Assembly: GCA_021203305.1 (NCBI GenBank)
Contig: JAJQBK010000048.1
Span: forward strand, 1-35,601
Length of the DNA: 35,601 nt
Reading direction: 5' to 3'
Source: Lachnospiraceae bacterium
GTDB taxonomy: Bacteria > Bacillota > Clostridia > Lachnospirales > Lachnospiraceae
The position numbers and the translations under genes were made by a program. The notes beneath the pieces were generated by a model. The model was not told where the DNA came from and ran no database searches. It saw only the letters and a program-made list of their open reading frames with translations. Of this stretch, positions 1-9,440 are shown in pieces. How positions within the stretch are numbered: the first letter of the stretch is position 1; the number at the start of each line of letters is the position of its first letter.

Positions 1-93
1 CGGGCCCCGATTGATAGTGGCTTCGGAGTTAAACATGATCCTGCCGGAAGTTTTAGCTACGGTTACAGTAAATTAAAACGTGTTCTTTCTTAA
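1..93 (+). CDS. Possible C-terminal end of an upstream gene (partial)
   Basis: The first frame is open from the window edge to a TAA at 91-93 and would encode 30 residues ending KLKRVLS. The product is not recognised. It does not resemble the end of ribosomal protein L7/L12 or L10, which commonly precede rpoB. A GC-rich hairpin follows it and a good promoter separates it from rpoB. The reading frame could be fortuitous, because a second frame is also open for about 75 bases. Confidence 0.25.
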   Translation, partial: RAPIDSGFGVKHDPAGSFSYGYSKLKRVLS

Positions 94-103
94 AAACGCC
101 CCT

Positions 104-138
104 CCGGCGGGCCTTCACCGGCGGCCCGGCCTTCCTTA
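104..138 (+). terminator. GC-rich hairpin, possible terminator before rpoB
   Basis: CGGGCC (108-113) pairs with GGCCCG (123-128) around a 9-nt loop. GG at 106-107 can extend the stem with CC at 130-131 past one bulged G. The following bases TTCCTT are a poor U-tract, so termination is plausible but not certain. Read on the minus strand, the hairpin is followed a few bases later by TTTTT, so it could act in either direction. Confidence 0.4.
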
Positions 139-198
139 TAACATTTAATACACAAAAAGTTACTTAAATTATACCCGGAAAACTTTTGAAAATATTTC

Positions 199-227
199 TT
201 GACTTGCCCGGAGCGTTGTAGTAGACT
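199..227 (+). promoter_or_regulatory. rpoBC promoter
   Basis: TTGACT (199-204) and TAGACT (222-227) are separated by exactly 17 bases, close to the vegetative sigma consensus. Transcription would start near 234, giving an untranslated leader of about 80 nt before rpoB. AT-rich sequence (about 145-198) lies just upstream and could act as an UP element. Confidence 0.7.
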
Positions 228-259
228 AGATAAGCTATATTGGAATTTTATGCTTGTGT

Positions 260-289
260 TGTCTGCCCAAAACGCAAAAAAGGCAGACG
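260..289 (+). promoter_or_regulatory. Hairpin in the rpoB leader
   Basis: GTCTGCC (261-267) pairs perfectly with GGCAGAC (282-288), and a T-G pair extends the base. The loop is 14 nt and A-rich. The hairpin ends 13 bases before the rpoB ribosome binding site (GGGGTGA, 302-308). It has no U-tract, so it is more likely a stability or translational element than a terminator. Confidence 0.45.
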
Positions 290-314
290 AAAAGAAAGAA
301 CGGGGTGATTGTCA

Positions 315-3300
315 ATGGAAAAAAACAGAATACGTCCGCTTGCAGCCGGCAAGAACATGCGTATGAGTTATTCAAGACAAAAAGAAGTTTTGGAGATGCC
401 TGATCTGATCGAAGTGCAGAAGGATTCCTATAATTGGTTTTTGACGGAAGGGCTGAAAGAGGTATTTGACGATATTTCTCCCATTACCAATTATGACGAT
501 TCTCTGAGCCTTGAATTTGTTGACTTTGAGCTGTGCGAATCTGAGAAGAAGTACACCATCGAGGAGTGCAAGGAAAGAGACGCGACCTACGCCGCTCCCC
601 TGAAGGTAAAGGTGTGCCTGCATAATAACGCGAAGCCGGAGGCGGGTTTTGCGGAGCATGAGATATTTATGGGCGATATGCCGTTGATGACGAAGACGGG
701 TACCTTTGTCATCAATGGCGCGGAGCGTGTCATTGTCAGCCAGCTGGTCCGTTCCCCCGGTATTTATTATACGATCAGCCATGATAAGCTGGGCAAGAGG
801 CTGTATTCCTGCCAGGTGATTCCCAACCGCGGCGCATGGCTGGAGTATGAGACAGATTCCAACGATGTGTTTTACGTGCGCGTGGACAGGACGAGAAAGG
901 TGCCGATCACGGTGCTGATCCGCGCCCTTGGCGTAGGCACCAACGAGGAGATTCTGGAAATTTTCGATGATGAGCCCAAGATTCTGGCAAGCTTTGGCAA
1001 GGACAGCGCCACCAATTATCAGGAAGGCCTGCTGGAGCTGTACAAGAAGATTCGCCCGGGCGAGCCTCTGACTGTGGAGAGCGCGGAGGGGCTGATTACC
1101 AACATGTTTTTTGATCCCAAGCGCTATGACCTGGCGAAGGTGGGACGCTACAAATATAACAAGAAATTATCCTTCCGCAATCGCCTGACGGGCCATGTTT
1201 TAAGTGAGGATGTGGCGGACCCGACCACCGGGGAGGTCCTGGCCGCGGCCGGCACAACGGTCACAAGGGAGCTGGCGGACCGGCTTCAGAATGCCGCGGT
1301 GCCTTATGTTTACGTGCAGACGGAGGAGAGAAATGTGAAGGTTCTCTCCAATATGATGGTGGACATCAATGCCTGGGTGGACTGTGACGCGAAGGCCCTC
1401 GGCATCAAAGAGAAGGTTTATTATCCTGTGCTTGCCCAGATTCTGGAGGAGAGCAGCGATGATCCCGTGGCCCTGGCTGAGGCGATTCAGAGGAATCTGA
1501 GCGAGCTGGTGCCGAAGCACGTGACCAAGGAAGATATTTTTGCTTCTATTAATTATAATATGCATCTGGAATACGGCGTGGGCAACGACGACGATATTGA
1601 CCATCTGGGCAACCGCCGGATCCGCGCGGTGGGAGAGCTTTTGCAGAATCAGTACCGCATCGGCCTTTCCCGCATGGAGAGAGTGGTCCGTGAGAGAATG
1701 ACCACCCATGACGCCGCGGAGGTGACGCCCCAGTCGCTGATCAATATCAAACCGGTGACCGCCGCGGTGAAGGAGTTTTTCGGCTCCTCCCAGCTGTCTC
1801 AGTTTATGGATCAGAATAACCCGCTGGGCGAGCTGACACACAAGAGGCGTCTCTCCGCCCTGGGTCCCGGGGGACTTTCCCGTGACCGCGCCGGATTTGA
1901 GGTTCGTGACGTGCACTATTCCCATTACGGCAGGATGTGCCCCATTGAGACTCCCGAGGGTCCCAATATCGGTCTGATCAATTCTCTTGCCAGCTATGCG
2001 AGAATCAATGAGTACGGCTTCGTGGAGGCCCCCTACCGCAAGATCGATAAGAGCGATCCGAAGAACCCGAGGGTCACCGAAGAGGTAGTCTATATGACCG
2101 CGGACGAGGAGGACAATTATCATGTGGCGCAGGCCAATGAGGCGCTGGATGAGGAAGGTCACTTTGTGAGAAACAATGTTTCCGGCCGTTTCCGCGAGGA
2201 GACGCAGGAGTATCCAAAGTCCATGTTTGATTACATGGACGTGTCTCCGAGAATGGTGTTTTCTGTGGCTACCGCCCTGATTCCGTTCCTGCAGAATGAC
2301 GACGCGAACCGTGCCCTGATGGGCTCCAACATGCAGCGTCAGGCCGTGCCGCTTCTGTTTACGGAAGCGCCGGTGGTAGGCACCGGCATTGAGAGAAAGG
2401 CGGCGGTGGACTCCGGCGTATGCGTGGTGGCGGAGAAAAACGGCACGATTGATTATGTCGCCTCTGATTTAATTAAAATGACCGCGGACGACGGCGAGCA
2501 TCTGGAGTATCACCTGGCCAAATTCGTCCGTTCCAACCAGTCTAACTGCTACAATCAGAAGCCGATTGTATTCAAGGGGGACAGAGTGGCCGCGGGACAG
2601 GTAATCGCGGACGGAGCTTCCACGGATGAGGGAGAGCTGGCTTTAGGCAAGAATCCGCTGATCGGCTTCATGAACTGGGAAGGCTACAACTTTGAGGACG
2701 CGGTGCTTTTGAGCGATCGCCTGGTGCAGGAGGATGTTTACACCTCTGTGAATATTGAGGAATATGAGACGGAGGCCAGGGATACCAAGCTTGGACCGGA
2801 GGAAATTACCAGGGATGTGCCGGGCGTCGGCGAGGACGCGCTGAAGAATCTGGACGAGAGAGGAATCATCCGCATCGGCGCGGAGGTCCGCACCGGCGAT
2901 ATCCTGGTCGGCAAGGTGACGCCCAAGGGAGAGACGGAGCTGACCGCGGAGGAAAGACTGCTGCGGGCAATTTTCGGCGAGAAGGCGAGAGCGGTGCGCG
3001 ATACCTCCTTAAAGGTGCCCCACGGCGAGTACGGCATCGTGGTGGACGCGAAGGTGTTCACCAGGGAAAACAGCGATGAGCTCAAGCCCGGCGTGAATAT
3101 GTCTGTGCACATTTATATCGCCCAGAAGAGAAAAATCTCCGTGGGCGACAAGATGGCGGGCCGTCACGGAAATAAGGGCGTGGTTTCCCGTGTGCTTCCG
3201 GTGGAGGATATGCCTTATCTGCCCAACGGAAGACCGCTGGATATCGTGTTGAATCCGCTGGGCGTGCCGTCCCGTATGAATATCGGGCAGGTGCTGGAGA

Positions 3301-4193
3301 TTCACCTGTCTCTGGCGGCCAAGGCCCTGGGCTTTAATGTGGCCACCCCAATTTTTGACGGCGCCAAAGAGGACGATATCATGGACACCCTGGATCTGGC
3401 CAACGATTATGTGAACCTGTCCTGGGAGGAATTTGAGGCAAAGCATAAGGAAGAGCTTCTTCCGGAGGTACTGCAGTATCTGTCTGACAACAGAGACCAC
3501 AGAGAAGAGTGGAAGGGCGTGCCGATCTCCAGAGACGGCAAGGTCAGACTGCGCGACGGGCGTACCGGCGAATATTTTGACAGCCCTGTGACCATTGGCC
3601 ACATGCATTATCTGAAGCTTCATCATCTGGTGGATGATAAGATCCACGCGCGTTCCACCGGCTCCTACTCTCTGGTAACCCAGCAGCCTCTGGGCGGCAA
3701 GGCCCAGTTCGGCGGACAGCGTTTCGGAGAGATGGAGGTCTGGGCCCTGGAGGCTTACGGCGCCGCCTATACTCTGCAGGAGATTCTGACCGTAAAGTCT
3801 GACGATGTGGTAGGCCGCGTCAGAACCTATGAGGCCATTATTAAGGGCGAAAATGTGCCTGAACCGGGCATTCCGGAATCCTTCAAGGTGCTGCTCAAAG
3901 AGCTGCAGGCTCTGGCGCTGGATGTGAAGGTGCTGCGCGACGACGGCACTGAGGTTGAGATTAAAGAAGAAATTGATTACGGCAATACCGATTATCGTTT
4001 TGAGATGGAGGGCAGGAGAAGCGATTATGGTTCTGAGGAAAAAGCACTTGTATCCAGTGGCCACCAGATCCAGGAGTTTGACGAAAACAGCGGCAGGCTG
4101 ATAGATGCCGGTGGGGAAGAGGATGTGCCTGACGACGAAGACGAATCCTTTAATGACGAAGACAATTATGGTTATGACGATGATGAAGAATAA
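315..4193 (+). CDS. rpoB: DNA-directed RNA polymerase beta subunit
   Basis: This is the beta subunit of core RNA polymerase (1292 residues), which with beta' forms the catalytic cleft. The ATG at 315 is chosen over the in-frame TTG at 309 because GGGGTGA (302-308) sits six bases before the ATG and directly abuts the TTG. The rifampicin-binding region is intact: [15 protein letters not shown] begins at residue 490, THKRR and SALGPGG follow, and D499, H509 and S514 correspond to E. coli D516, H526 and S531, all wild type. The lineage-conserved blocks [18 protein letters not shown] and GRHGNKGV are present. The last ~30 residues form a strongly acidic tail ([20 protein letters not shown]). rpoC follows after 72 bases, so the two are co-transcribed. 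Confidence 0.99.
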   Translation: MEKNRIRPLAAGKNMRMSYSRQKEVLEMPDLIEVQKDSYNWFLTEGLKEVFDDISPITNYDDSLSLEFVDFELCESEKKYTIEECKERDATYAAPLKVKVCLHNNAKPEAGFAEHEIFMGDMPLMTKTGTFVINGAERVIVSQLVRSPGIYYTISHDKLGKRLYSCQVIPNRGAWLEYETDSNDVFYVRVDRTRKVPITVLIRALGVGTNEEILEIFDDEPKILASFGKDSATNYQEGLLELYKKIRPGEPLTVESAEGLITNMFFDPKRYDLAKVGRYKYNKKLSFRNRLTGHVLSEDVADPTTGEVLAAAGTTVTRELADRLQNAAVPYVYVQTEERNVKVLSNMMVDINAWVDCDAKALGIKEKVYYPVLAQILEESSDDPVALAEAIQRNLSELVPKHVTKEDIFASINYNMHLEYGVGNDDDIDHLGNRRIRAVGELLQNQYRIGLSRMERVVRERMTTHDAAEVTPQSLINIKPVTAAVKEFFGSSQLSQFMDQNNPLGELTHKRRLSALGPGGLSRDRAGFEVRDVHYSHYGRMCPIETPEGPNIGLINSLASYARINEYGFVEAPYRKIDKSDPKNPRVTEEVVYMTADEEDNYHVAQANEALDEEGHFVRNNVSGRFREETQEYPKSMFDYMDVSPRMVFSVATALIPFLQNDDANRALMGSNMQRQAVPLLFTEAPVVGTGIERKAAVDSGVCVVAEKNGTIDYVASDLIKMTADDGEHLEYHLAKFVRSNQSNCYNQKPIVFKGDRVAAGQVIADGASTDEGELALGKNPLIGFMNWEGYNFEDAVLLSDRLVQEDVYTSVNIEEYETEARDTKLGPEEITRDVPGVGEDALKNLDERGIIRIGAEVRTGDILVGKVTPKGETELTAEERLLRAIFGEKARAVRDTSLKVPHGEYGIVVDAKVFTRENSDELKPGVNMSVHIYIAQKRKISVGDKMAGRHGNKGVVSRVLPVEDMPYLPNGRPLDIVLNPLGVPSRMNIGQVLEIHLSLAAKALGFNVATPIFDGAKEDDIMDTLDLANDYVNLSWEEFEAKHKEELLPEVLQYLSDNRDHREEWKGVPISRDGKVRLRDGRTGEYFDSPVTIGHMHYLKLHHLVDDKIHARSTGSYSLVTQQPLGGKAQFGGQRFGEMEVWALEAYGAAYTLQEILTVKSDDVVGRVRTYEAIIKGENVPEPGIPESFKVLLKELQALALDVKVLRDDGTEVEIKEEIDYGNTDYRFEMEGRRSDYGSEEKALVSSGHQIQEFDENSGRLIDAGGEEDVPDDEDESFNDEDNYGYDDDEE

Positions 4194-4265
4194 GAGATTG
4201 TGATACTGCTTTCACGGGCTGGCTGCCTGTGGGATTGATCATATTTTTCAGAAGGGAGTGTCAAA

Positions 4266-7200
4266 ATGCCAGAATCAAAAAACGAAGTTTATCAGTCGAT
4301 GACATTCGATGCGATAAAAATCGGCCTTGCCTCACCGGAGCAGATCCTGAAATGGTCCCGGGGCGAGGTCACAAAGCCTGAGACCATCAACTACAGGACC
4401 TTAAAGCCGGAGCGAGACGGCCTGTTCTGTGAAAAGATTTTCGGACCCAGCAAGGACTGGGAGTGCCATTGCGGCAAATATAAAAAGATCAGATATAAGG
4501 GCGTGGTGTGCGACCGCTGCGGCGTGGAGGTGACAAAGTCCAGCGTCAGAAGAGAGCGCATGGGCCACATCAAGCTGGCGGCGCCGGTATCCCATATCTG
4601 GTACTTTAAGGCGATTCCGTCCCGCATGGGTACCATGCTGGACATTACGCCCAAGGCTTTGGAGAAGGTACTTTATTTTGCCAGCTATATTGTGCTGGAT
4701 AAAGGGGAATCCAACCTGGAGGAGAAGCAGGTGCTCTCTGAGAGGGAGTATCAGGACGCCCGTGACATCTACGGCAATAAATTCCGCGTGGGTATGGGAG
4801 CGGAGGCCATCAAGGAGCTTCTGTCCCGGATCGATGTGGAAAAGGAAGCGGCCGAGTTAAAGGCGGAGCTGGAGACGGCTACCGGCCAGAAGCGCGCCAA
4901 GCTGATCAAGAGAATTGAAGTGATGGAGGCCTTCCGCGAGAGCGGGAACCGTCCGGAGTGGATGATTCTGGACGTGATTCCGGTGATTCCTCCGGATCTG
5001 AGGCCTATGGTACAGCTGGACGGCGGCAGATTTGCCACCTCTGATCTGAATGACCTGTACCGCCGCATTATCAACAGAAATAACCGCCTGGCCAGGCTTC
5101 TGGAGCTGGGCGCGCCTGACATCATTGTCAGAAACGAAAAGCGCATGCTGCAGGAGGCTGTGGACGCCCTGATCGACAACGGCAGAAGAGGCAGGGCTGT
5201 GACAGGCCCCGGCAACAGGGCTCTGAAATCTCTGTCCGATCTGCTGAAGGGCAAGAGCGGGCGTTTCCGTCAGAACCTTCTGGGCAAGCGTGTGGACTAT
5301 TCCGGCCGAAGCGTTATCGTGGTGGGCCCGGAGTTAAAGATTTATCAGTGCGGCCTTCCCAAGGAGATGGCTCTGGAGCTTTTTAAACCCTTCGTGATGA
5401 AGGAGCTGGTTTCCAGAGGTATCAGCCTGAACGTGAAGAACGCCAAAAAGCTGGTGGAAAAGCTGGACACCCAGGTCTGGGATGTGCTGGAGGATGTGAT
5501 CAGGGAGCATCCTGTGATGTTAAACCGCGCCCCTACCCTGCACAGGCTGGGCATTCAGGCCTTTGAGCCTATTCTGGTAGAGGGCAAGGCCATCAAGCTG
5601 AATCCTCTGGTATGTACCGCGTTCAACGCTGACTTTGACGGCGACCAGATGGCTGTCCATCTGCCGCTGAGTGTGGAGGCCCAGGCGGAGTGCCGCTTCC
5701 TGCTGCTTTCCCCCAACAACCTCTTAAAGCCCTCTGACGGCGGTCCGGTGGCCGTGCCCTATCAGGACATGGTGCTGGGAATTTACTATCTCACTCAGGA
5801 GAGAGAGGGCGTCAAGGGCGAGGGGAAGGTCTTCAAGAGTTTAAATGAAGCCCTTCTGGCTTATGAAAATGATGTGATCACGCTGCACTCCAAAATCCGG
5901 GTGCGTGTAAGCAAAGAGATCAACGGCGAGACCAGGACGGGCACGATCGACTGCACGCTGGGCCGCCTGCTCTTCAATGAAATCATTCCGCAGGATTTAG
6001 GCTTTGTGGACAGAAGCGTCCCGGGCAATGAGCTGCTGCCGGAGATTGACTTTATGGTCAATAAAAAGGGCGTGAAGCAGATCATCGAGAAGGTGATCAA
6101 TATCCATGGCGCGTCCAGAACCGCCGAGGTCCTCGACGATATCAAGGCCATTGGATACAAATATTCCACCAAGGCGTCTTTGACGGTATCTATTTCCGAC
6201 ATGACGGTGCCTGCCGAAAAACCGCAGATGCTGGCCGAAGCGCAGGATACGGTGGAGAAGATTTCCAGGAACTACCGTCGCGGCCTGATCACGGAGGAGG
6301 AGCGCTACCGCGCGGTGGTGGAGACCTGGACCGAGACAGACAAAAAGCTGACGGATATCCTGATCAACGGCCTGGACAAATACAATCATATATTCATGAT
6401 GGCGGACTCCGGCGCCCGCGGGTCCAACCAGCAGATCAAGCAGCTGGCCGGTATGCGCGGACTGATGGCGGACACCACAGGACGTACCATCGAGCTGCCC
6501 ATCAAGTCCTCCTTCCGTGAGGGCCTTGACGTGCTGGAATATTTCATGTCGGCGCACGGCTCAAGAAAGGGAATGTCAGATACCGCGCTGCGAACCGCTG
6601 ACTCCGGATATCTGACCAGACGAATGGTGGACGTTTCTCAGGAGCTGATCATCCGGGAGACGGACTGCTCTGAGGGAAAGGATGAGCTTCCGGGGATGGA
6701 TGTGGCCGCGTTCATGGACGGCAGAGAGACCATCGAGAATCTGAAGGACCGCATTATGGGCAGAGTTTCCTGCGAGGATATCAGCGACGCGCAGGGCAAT
6801 ATTCTGGTGAAAAAGAATCACATGATTACTCCGGCCAGGGCGGAAAAGATTCTTTCCGTGGGCGTGGACAAAAACGGCGACCCGGTGAAGTCTGTGAAAA
6901 TCCGCACCATCCTGACCTGCCGCTCCCATGTGGGTATCTGCGCCAAGTGCTATGGCGCTAACATGGCGACAGGCGAGCCTGTGCAGGTAGGCGAGGCTGT
7001 GGGCATTATCGCGGCCCAGTCCATCGGTGAACCGGGTACCCAGCTGACCATGAGAACCTTCCACTCCGGCGGTGTGGCCGGCGATGATATCACGCAGGGT
7101 CTTCCCCGTGTGGAGGAGCTGTTTGAGGCCAGAAAGCCGAAGGGCCTGGCGATCATCGCGGAGATCGGCGGCACAGCCACCATCAGGGATACCAGGAAAA

Positions 7201-8039
7201 AGCGTGAGATCGAGGTGGCGAATGCACAGAGCGGTGAGAAAAAGACCTACCTCATCCCTTACGGCTCCCGCATTAAGGTGGCGGATGGCCAGGAGCTGGA
7301 GGCGGGCGATGAGCTGACCGAGGGCAGCGTGAATCCACACGACCTGTTAAAGATCAAGGGAATCCGCGCGGTGCAGGACTATATGATCCGTGAGGTGCAG
7401 CGTGTATATCGTCTTCAGGGCGTGGATATCGCTGATAAGCATATTGAAGTGATTGTGCGGCAGATGCTGAAGAAGGTCCGTATTGAGAACAGCGGCGACA
7501 CCAAATATCTGCCGGGCAGCCTGATCGATGTGCTGGACTATGAGGATATGAACGAACAGCTGATCGCCGATGGCAAAACGCCGATGGATGGCAAGCAGGT
7601 CATGCTGGGCATTACCAAGGCGGCTCTGGCTACCAATTCCTTCCTGTCCGCGGCCTCCTTCCAGGAGACCACCAAGGTTCTGACCGACGCGGCGATCAAG
7701 GGCAAGACGGATCCGCTGATCGGCCCGAAGGAGAATGTGCTGATTGGCAAGCTGATTCCGGCGGGCACAGGCATGAAGCGTTACCGCAATATCGAGTTAA
7801 GCTCCGATGTGGCGGAGACGATCTCTTATGATGATGAGATCGAGTTCACAGAGGATGAGGACGAGGAAGAGATGGCGGATGGCGTTCTTGTGGAAGAATC
7901 CTATGATGAGGAAGCGGCTGAAGGAGAACCGGAGGAGGATGAGAATTTCTCCGAAGAGGAAGAGCCCTATGAAGAGCCTTATGAGGGAGAGGATTCTGAA
8001 GCTGAATTTGAAGAGGAGGCCGAGCCGGAAGAGGAATAG
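4266..8039 (+). CDS. rpoC: DNA-directed RNA polymerase beta' subunit
   Basis: This is the beta' subunit (1257 residues), carrying the active site. The start ATG follows GAAGGGAG by a normal spacing. The N-terminal zinc site has C67, C69, C82 and C85. The catalytic Mg-binding motif NADFDGD is at residues 454-460 (D456, D458, D460). The second zinc site is C801, C885, C892 and C895. The trigger-loop segment [11 protein letters not shown] is present. The large proteobacterial insertions are absent, as usual for Firmicutes. Residues ~1191-1257 are a very acidic low-complexity tail, longer than the core fold needs and matching a similar tail on RpoB. No terminator is obvious after the stop. The str promoter begins only about 60 bases further on. 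Confidence 0.99.
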   Translation: MPESKNEVYQSMTFDAIKIGLASPEQILKWSRGEVTKPETINYRTLKPERDGLFCEKIFGPSKDWECHCGKYKKIRYKGVVCDRCGVEVTKSSVRRERMGHIKLAAPVSHIWYFKAIPSRMGTMLDITPKALEKVLYFASYIVLDKGESNLEEKQVLSEREYQDARDIYGNKFRVGMGAEAIKELLSRIDVEKEAAELKAELETATGQKRAKLIKRIEVMEAFRESGNRPEWMILDVIPVIPPDLRPMVQLDGGRFATSDLNDLYRRIINRNNRLARLLELGAPDIIVRNEKRMLQEAVDALIDNGRRGRAVTGPGNRALKSLSDLLKGKSGRFRQNLLGKRVDYSGRSVIVVGPELKIYQCGLPKEMALELFKPFVMKELVSRGISLNVKNAKKLVEKLDTQVWDVLEDVIREHPVMLNRAPTLHRLGIQAFEPILVEGKAIKLNPLVCTAFNADFDGDQMAVHLPLSVEAQAECRFLLLSPNNLLKPSDGGPVAVPYQDMVLGIYYLTQEREGVKGEGKVFKSLNEALLAYENDVITLHSKIRVRVSKEINGETRTGTIDCTLGRLLFNEIIPQDLGFVDRSVPGNELLPEIDFMVNKKGVKQIIEKVINIHGASRTAEVLDDIKAIGYKYSTKASLTVSISDMTVPAEKPQMLAEAQDTVEKISRNYRRGLITEEERYRAVVETWTETDKKLTDILINGLDKYNHIFMMADSGARGSNQQIKQLAGMRGLMADTTGRTIELPIKSSFREGLDVLEYFMSAHGSRKGMSDTALRTADSGYLTRRMVDVSQELIIRETDCSEGKDELPGMDVAAFMDGRETIENLKDRIMGRVSCEDISDAQGNILVKKNHMITPARAEKILSVGVDKNGDPVKSVKIRTILTCRSHVGICAKCYGANMATGEPVQVGEAVGIIAAQSIGEPGTQLTMRTFHSGGVAGDDITQGLPRVEELFEARKPKGLAIIAEIGGTATIRDTRKKREIEVANAQSGEKKTYLIPYGSRIKVADGQELEAGDELTEGSVNPHDLLKIKGIRAVQDYMIREVQRVYRLQGVDIADKHIEVIVRQMLKKVRIENSGDTKYLPGSLIDVLDYEDMNEQLIADGKTPMDGKQVMLGITKAALATNSFLSAASFQETTKVLTDAAIKGKTDPLIGPKENVLIGKLIPAGTGMKRYRNIELSSDVAETISYDDEIEFTEDEDEEEMADGVLVEESYDEEAAEGEPEEDENFSEEEEPYEEPYEGEDSEAEFEEEAEPEEE

Positions 8040-8101
8040 TTGGACGTGAGGCGCAACTACTATTCACAACGAATCGTAACTAAATTATTTCATTTTGGGT
8101 A

Positions 8102-8130
8102 TTGACAACAAAATATGCCAAAAGTATAAT
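8102..8130 (+). promoter_or_regulatory. Perfect-consensus promoter of the rpsL-rpsG-fusA operon
   Basis: TTGACA (8102-8107), a 17-base spacer and TATAAT (8125-8130) match the vegetative sigma consensus at every position. The start site would be near 8136-8137. This fits a very strongly transcribed ribosomal operon. The neighbouring attenuator-like hairpin starts at that same point. Confidence 0.85.
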
Positions 8131-8135
8131 GTTTG

Positions 8136-8208
8136 CTGTATGCGGTATTTTGTGTGAGGCGCATATTATGAAAGTGTCCGGCACAAAATACCAATATACA
8201 GTTTTTTT
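8136..8208 (+). terminator. Hairpin plus U7 in the rpsL leader: candidate attenuator or short RNA
   Basis: GGTATTTTGTG (8144-8154) pairs perfectly with CACAAAATACC (8182-8192). Outside it CTGTAT (8136-8141) pairs with ATACAG (8196-8201) across a small internal loop. Seven T (8202-8208) follow immediately, which is the form of an intrinsic terminator. It begins at the predicted transcription start and ends 62 bases before rpsL. This suggests either premature termination control of the str operon or a ~72-nt stand-alone RNA. The apical loop is about 27 nt. No competing antiterminator was identified with confidence. Confidence 0.65.
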
Positions 8209-8209
8209 A

Positions 8210-8233
8210 TGGGATTGCCTCAGAGGCAGCCCA
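8210..8233 (+). promoter_or_regulatory. Second hairpin in the rpsL leader
   Basis: TGGG (8210-8213) pairs with CCCA (8230-8233), and TTGCC pairs with GGCAG (one wobble) around the loop TCAGA, with one bulged A. It directly follows the U7 tract and precedes the rpsL ribosome binding region by about 30 bases. It is a candidate protein-binding or translational control element. Confidence 0.4.
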
Positions 8234-8270
8234 TTAAATCTATTCTATAGAAAGGAAAAGGTGAAACGGA

Positions 8271-8693
8271 ATGCCAACATTCAACCAGTTAGTAAGAAAG
8301 GGACGTCAGACTACAGTCAAGAAGTCCACAGCCCCCGCCCTCTTAAAGAGCTACAATTCTCTCCACAAGAAGTCCATTGATTCCAGCTCTCCCCAGAAGC
8401 GCGGCGTCTGCACCTCCGTTAAGACGACGACCCCCAAGAAACCTAACTCCGCTCTCAGAAAGATCGCCAGAGCACGTCTTTCCAACGGCATCGAGGTGAC
8501 AAGCTATATTCCGGGCGAAGGCCACAATCTGCAGGAGCACAGCGTAGTGCTGATCCGCGGCGGCAGAGTGAAGGATCTTCCCGGTACCAGATACCACATC
8601 ATCAGAGGTACCCTGGATACCGCCGGCGTTGCCAACAGGAAGCAGGCCCGCTCCAAGTACGGCGCCAAGAGGCCGAAGGCTGCCAAAAAGTAA
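8271..8693 (+). CDS. rpsL: 30S ribosomal protein S12
   Basis: This is S12 of the small subunit decoding centre (140 residues, the usual Firmicutes length). It begins [13 protein letters not shown] after AAAGGTGAA. The decoding-loop segment [13 protein letters not shown] is present with K56 and K57, equivalent to E. coli K42 and K43. GGRVKDLPG, containing the K88 equivalent, is intact too. The common streptomycin-resistance positions are therefore wild type. It is the first gene of the str operon and has an unusually long leader of about 130 nt. No L7Ae-family gene (ybxF/rplGB), which precedes rpsL in Bacilli, is present here. The ORF starting at 8102 in another frame is a shadow. Confidence 0.98.
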   Translation: MPTFNQLVRKGRQTTVKKSTAPALLKSYNSLHKKSIDSSSPQKRGVCTSVKTTTPKKPNSALRKIARARLSNGIEVTSYIPGEGHNLQEHSVVLIRGGRVKDLPGTRYHIIRGTLDTAGVANRKQARSKYGAKRPKAAKK

Positions 8694-8775
8694 TTTGACG
8701 CGGCTTCAGAGTCAGGTTTTTGGGCCCCAGGGCCAAGTACCACATAACTGAAACTAATTAGTGTTGGTAATTCTG

Positions 8776-8864
8776 CACAGACCCTTCGTCTGTGACCTTA
8801 TGACGGATATACCGCACGAACACATGGAATGATGCAGGCGACTGATAAAGGCGACAACCGTCAT
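8776..8864 (+). promoter_or_regulatory. Structured rpsL-rpsG spacer, possible S7 autoregulatory site
   Basis: The 232-base gap between rpsL and rpsG holds two strong pairings. CACAGAC (8776-8782) and GTCTGTG (8788-8794) form a perfect 7-bp hairpin with loop CCTTC. ATGACGG (8800-8806) pairs perfectly with CCGTCAT (8858-8864), enclosing a 51-base segment. In E. coli the S12-S7 spacer is the site where S7 represses its own operon. A similar role here is inference from location only. Confidence 0.4.
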
Positions 8865-8925
8865 TCGATTAGCAGACAATGTGAGTACCGATGATTTATT
8901 TTTATTAAATAAGGAGGGAAGAACC

Positions 8926-9396
8926 GTGCCACGTAAAGGACATGTTCAAAAAAGAGACGTTCTGGCAGATCCCATATACAACAGCAAGGTCGTCACAAAG
9001 CTGATCAACAATATCATGCTGGACGGCAAAAAGGGCGTAGCCCAGAGAATTGTATACGGCGCGTTTTCCAGAGTGGAAGCAAAGACCGGCAAGCCGGCGC
9101 TGGAAGTGTTCGAGGAAGCAATGAACAATATCATGCCGGTGCTTGAGGTAAAGGCGAGACGTATCGGCGGCGCGACCTACCAGGTGCCCATTGAGGTGCG
9201 CCCGGAGAGGAGACAGGCGCTGGCTCTTCGCTGGCTTACCGCGTTTTCCCGCAAGAGAGGCGAGAAGACCATGGAGGAAAAGCTGGCGAATGAGATCATG
9301 GATGCGGCAAATAATACTGGTGCATCAGTAAAGAGAAAAGAAGAAATGCACAGAATGGCAGAGGCCAACAAGGCGTTTGCCCATTATCGTTTTTAA
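8926..9396 (+). CDS. rpsG: 30S ribosomal protein S7
   Basis: This is S7, the primary assembly protein of the 30S head that binds the 3' domain of 16S rRNA (156 residues). The GTG at 8926 is chosen because S7 proteins begin [13 protein letters not shown] and because AAGGAGGGA (8911-8919) lies six bases upstream. The longer in-frame GTG start at 8881 would add 15 non-homologous residues and lacks such a site. The conserved [19 protein letters not shown]-type segment is present (with KARRIGG). fusA follows after 44 bases, in the same operon. The non-ATG start is notable for such a highly expressed gene. Confidence 0.97.
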   Translation: MPRKGHVQKRDVLADPIYNSKVVTKLINNIMLDGKKGVAQRIVYGAFSRVEAKTGKPALEVFEEAMNNIMPVLEVKARRIGGATYQVPIEVRPERRQALALRWLTAFSRKRGEKTMEEKLANEIMDAANNTGASVKRKEEMHRMAEANKAFAHYRF

Positions 9397-9440
9397 TCAC
9401 GCGCGAAATCAGGCGTGTGTGACAACAGGAGGAGATAACC

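Noticed and set aside
309-314. TTG start for rpoB two codons upstream
   Set aside because: The ribosome binding site GGGGTGA directly abuts the TTG, while it is correctly spaced for the ATG at 315.
490-1900. Rifampicin or streptomycin resistance mutations in rpoB or rpsL
   Set aside because: The positions equivalent to RpoB D516, H526 and S531 and RpsL K42, K43 and K88 are all wild type.
1200-2162. Long antisense ORFs within rpoB (320 residues) and at 3009-4064 (351 residues)
   Set aside because: They lie wholly opposite a highly conserved gene of GC-rich codon use, have no recognisable domains, and are the usual antisense shadows of such genes.
8102-8380. 92-residue ORF starting within the str promoter
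   Set aside because: Its start lies in the -35 box, upstream of the predicted transcription start, and it overlaps rpsL in another frame.
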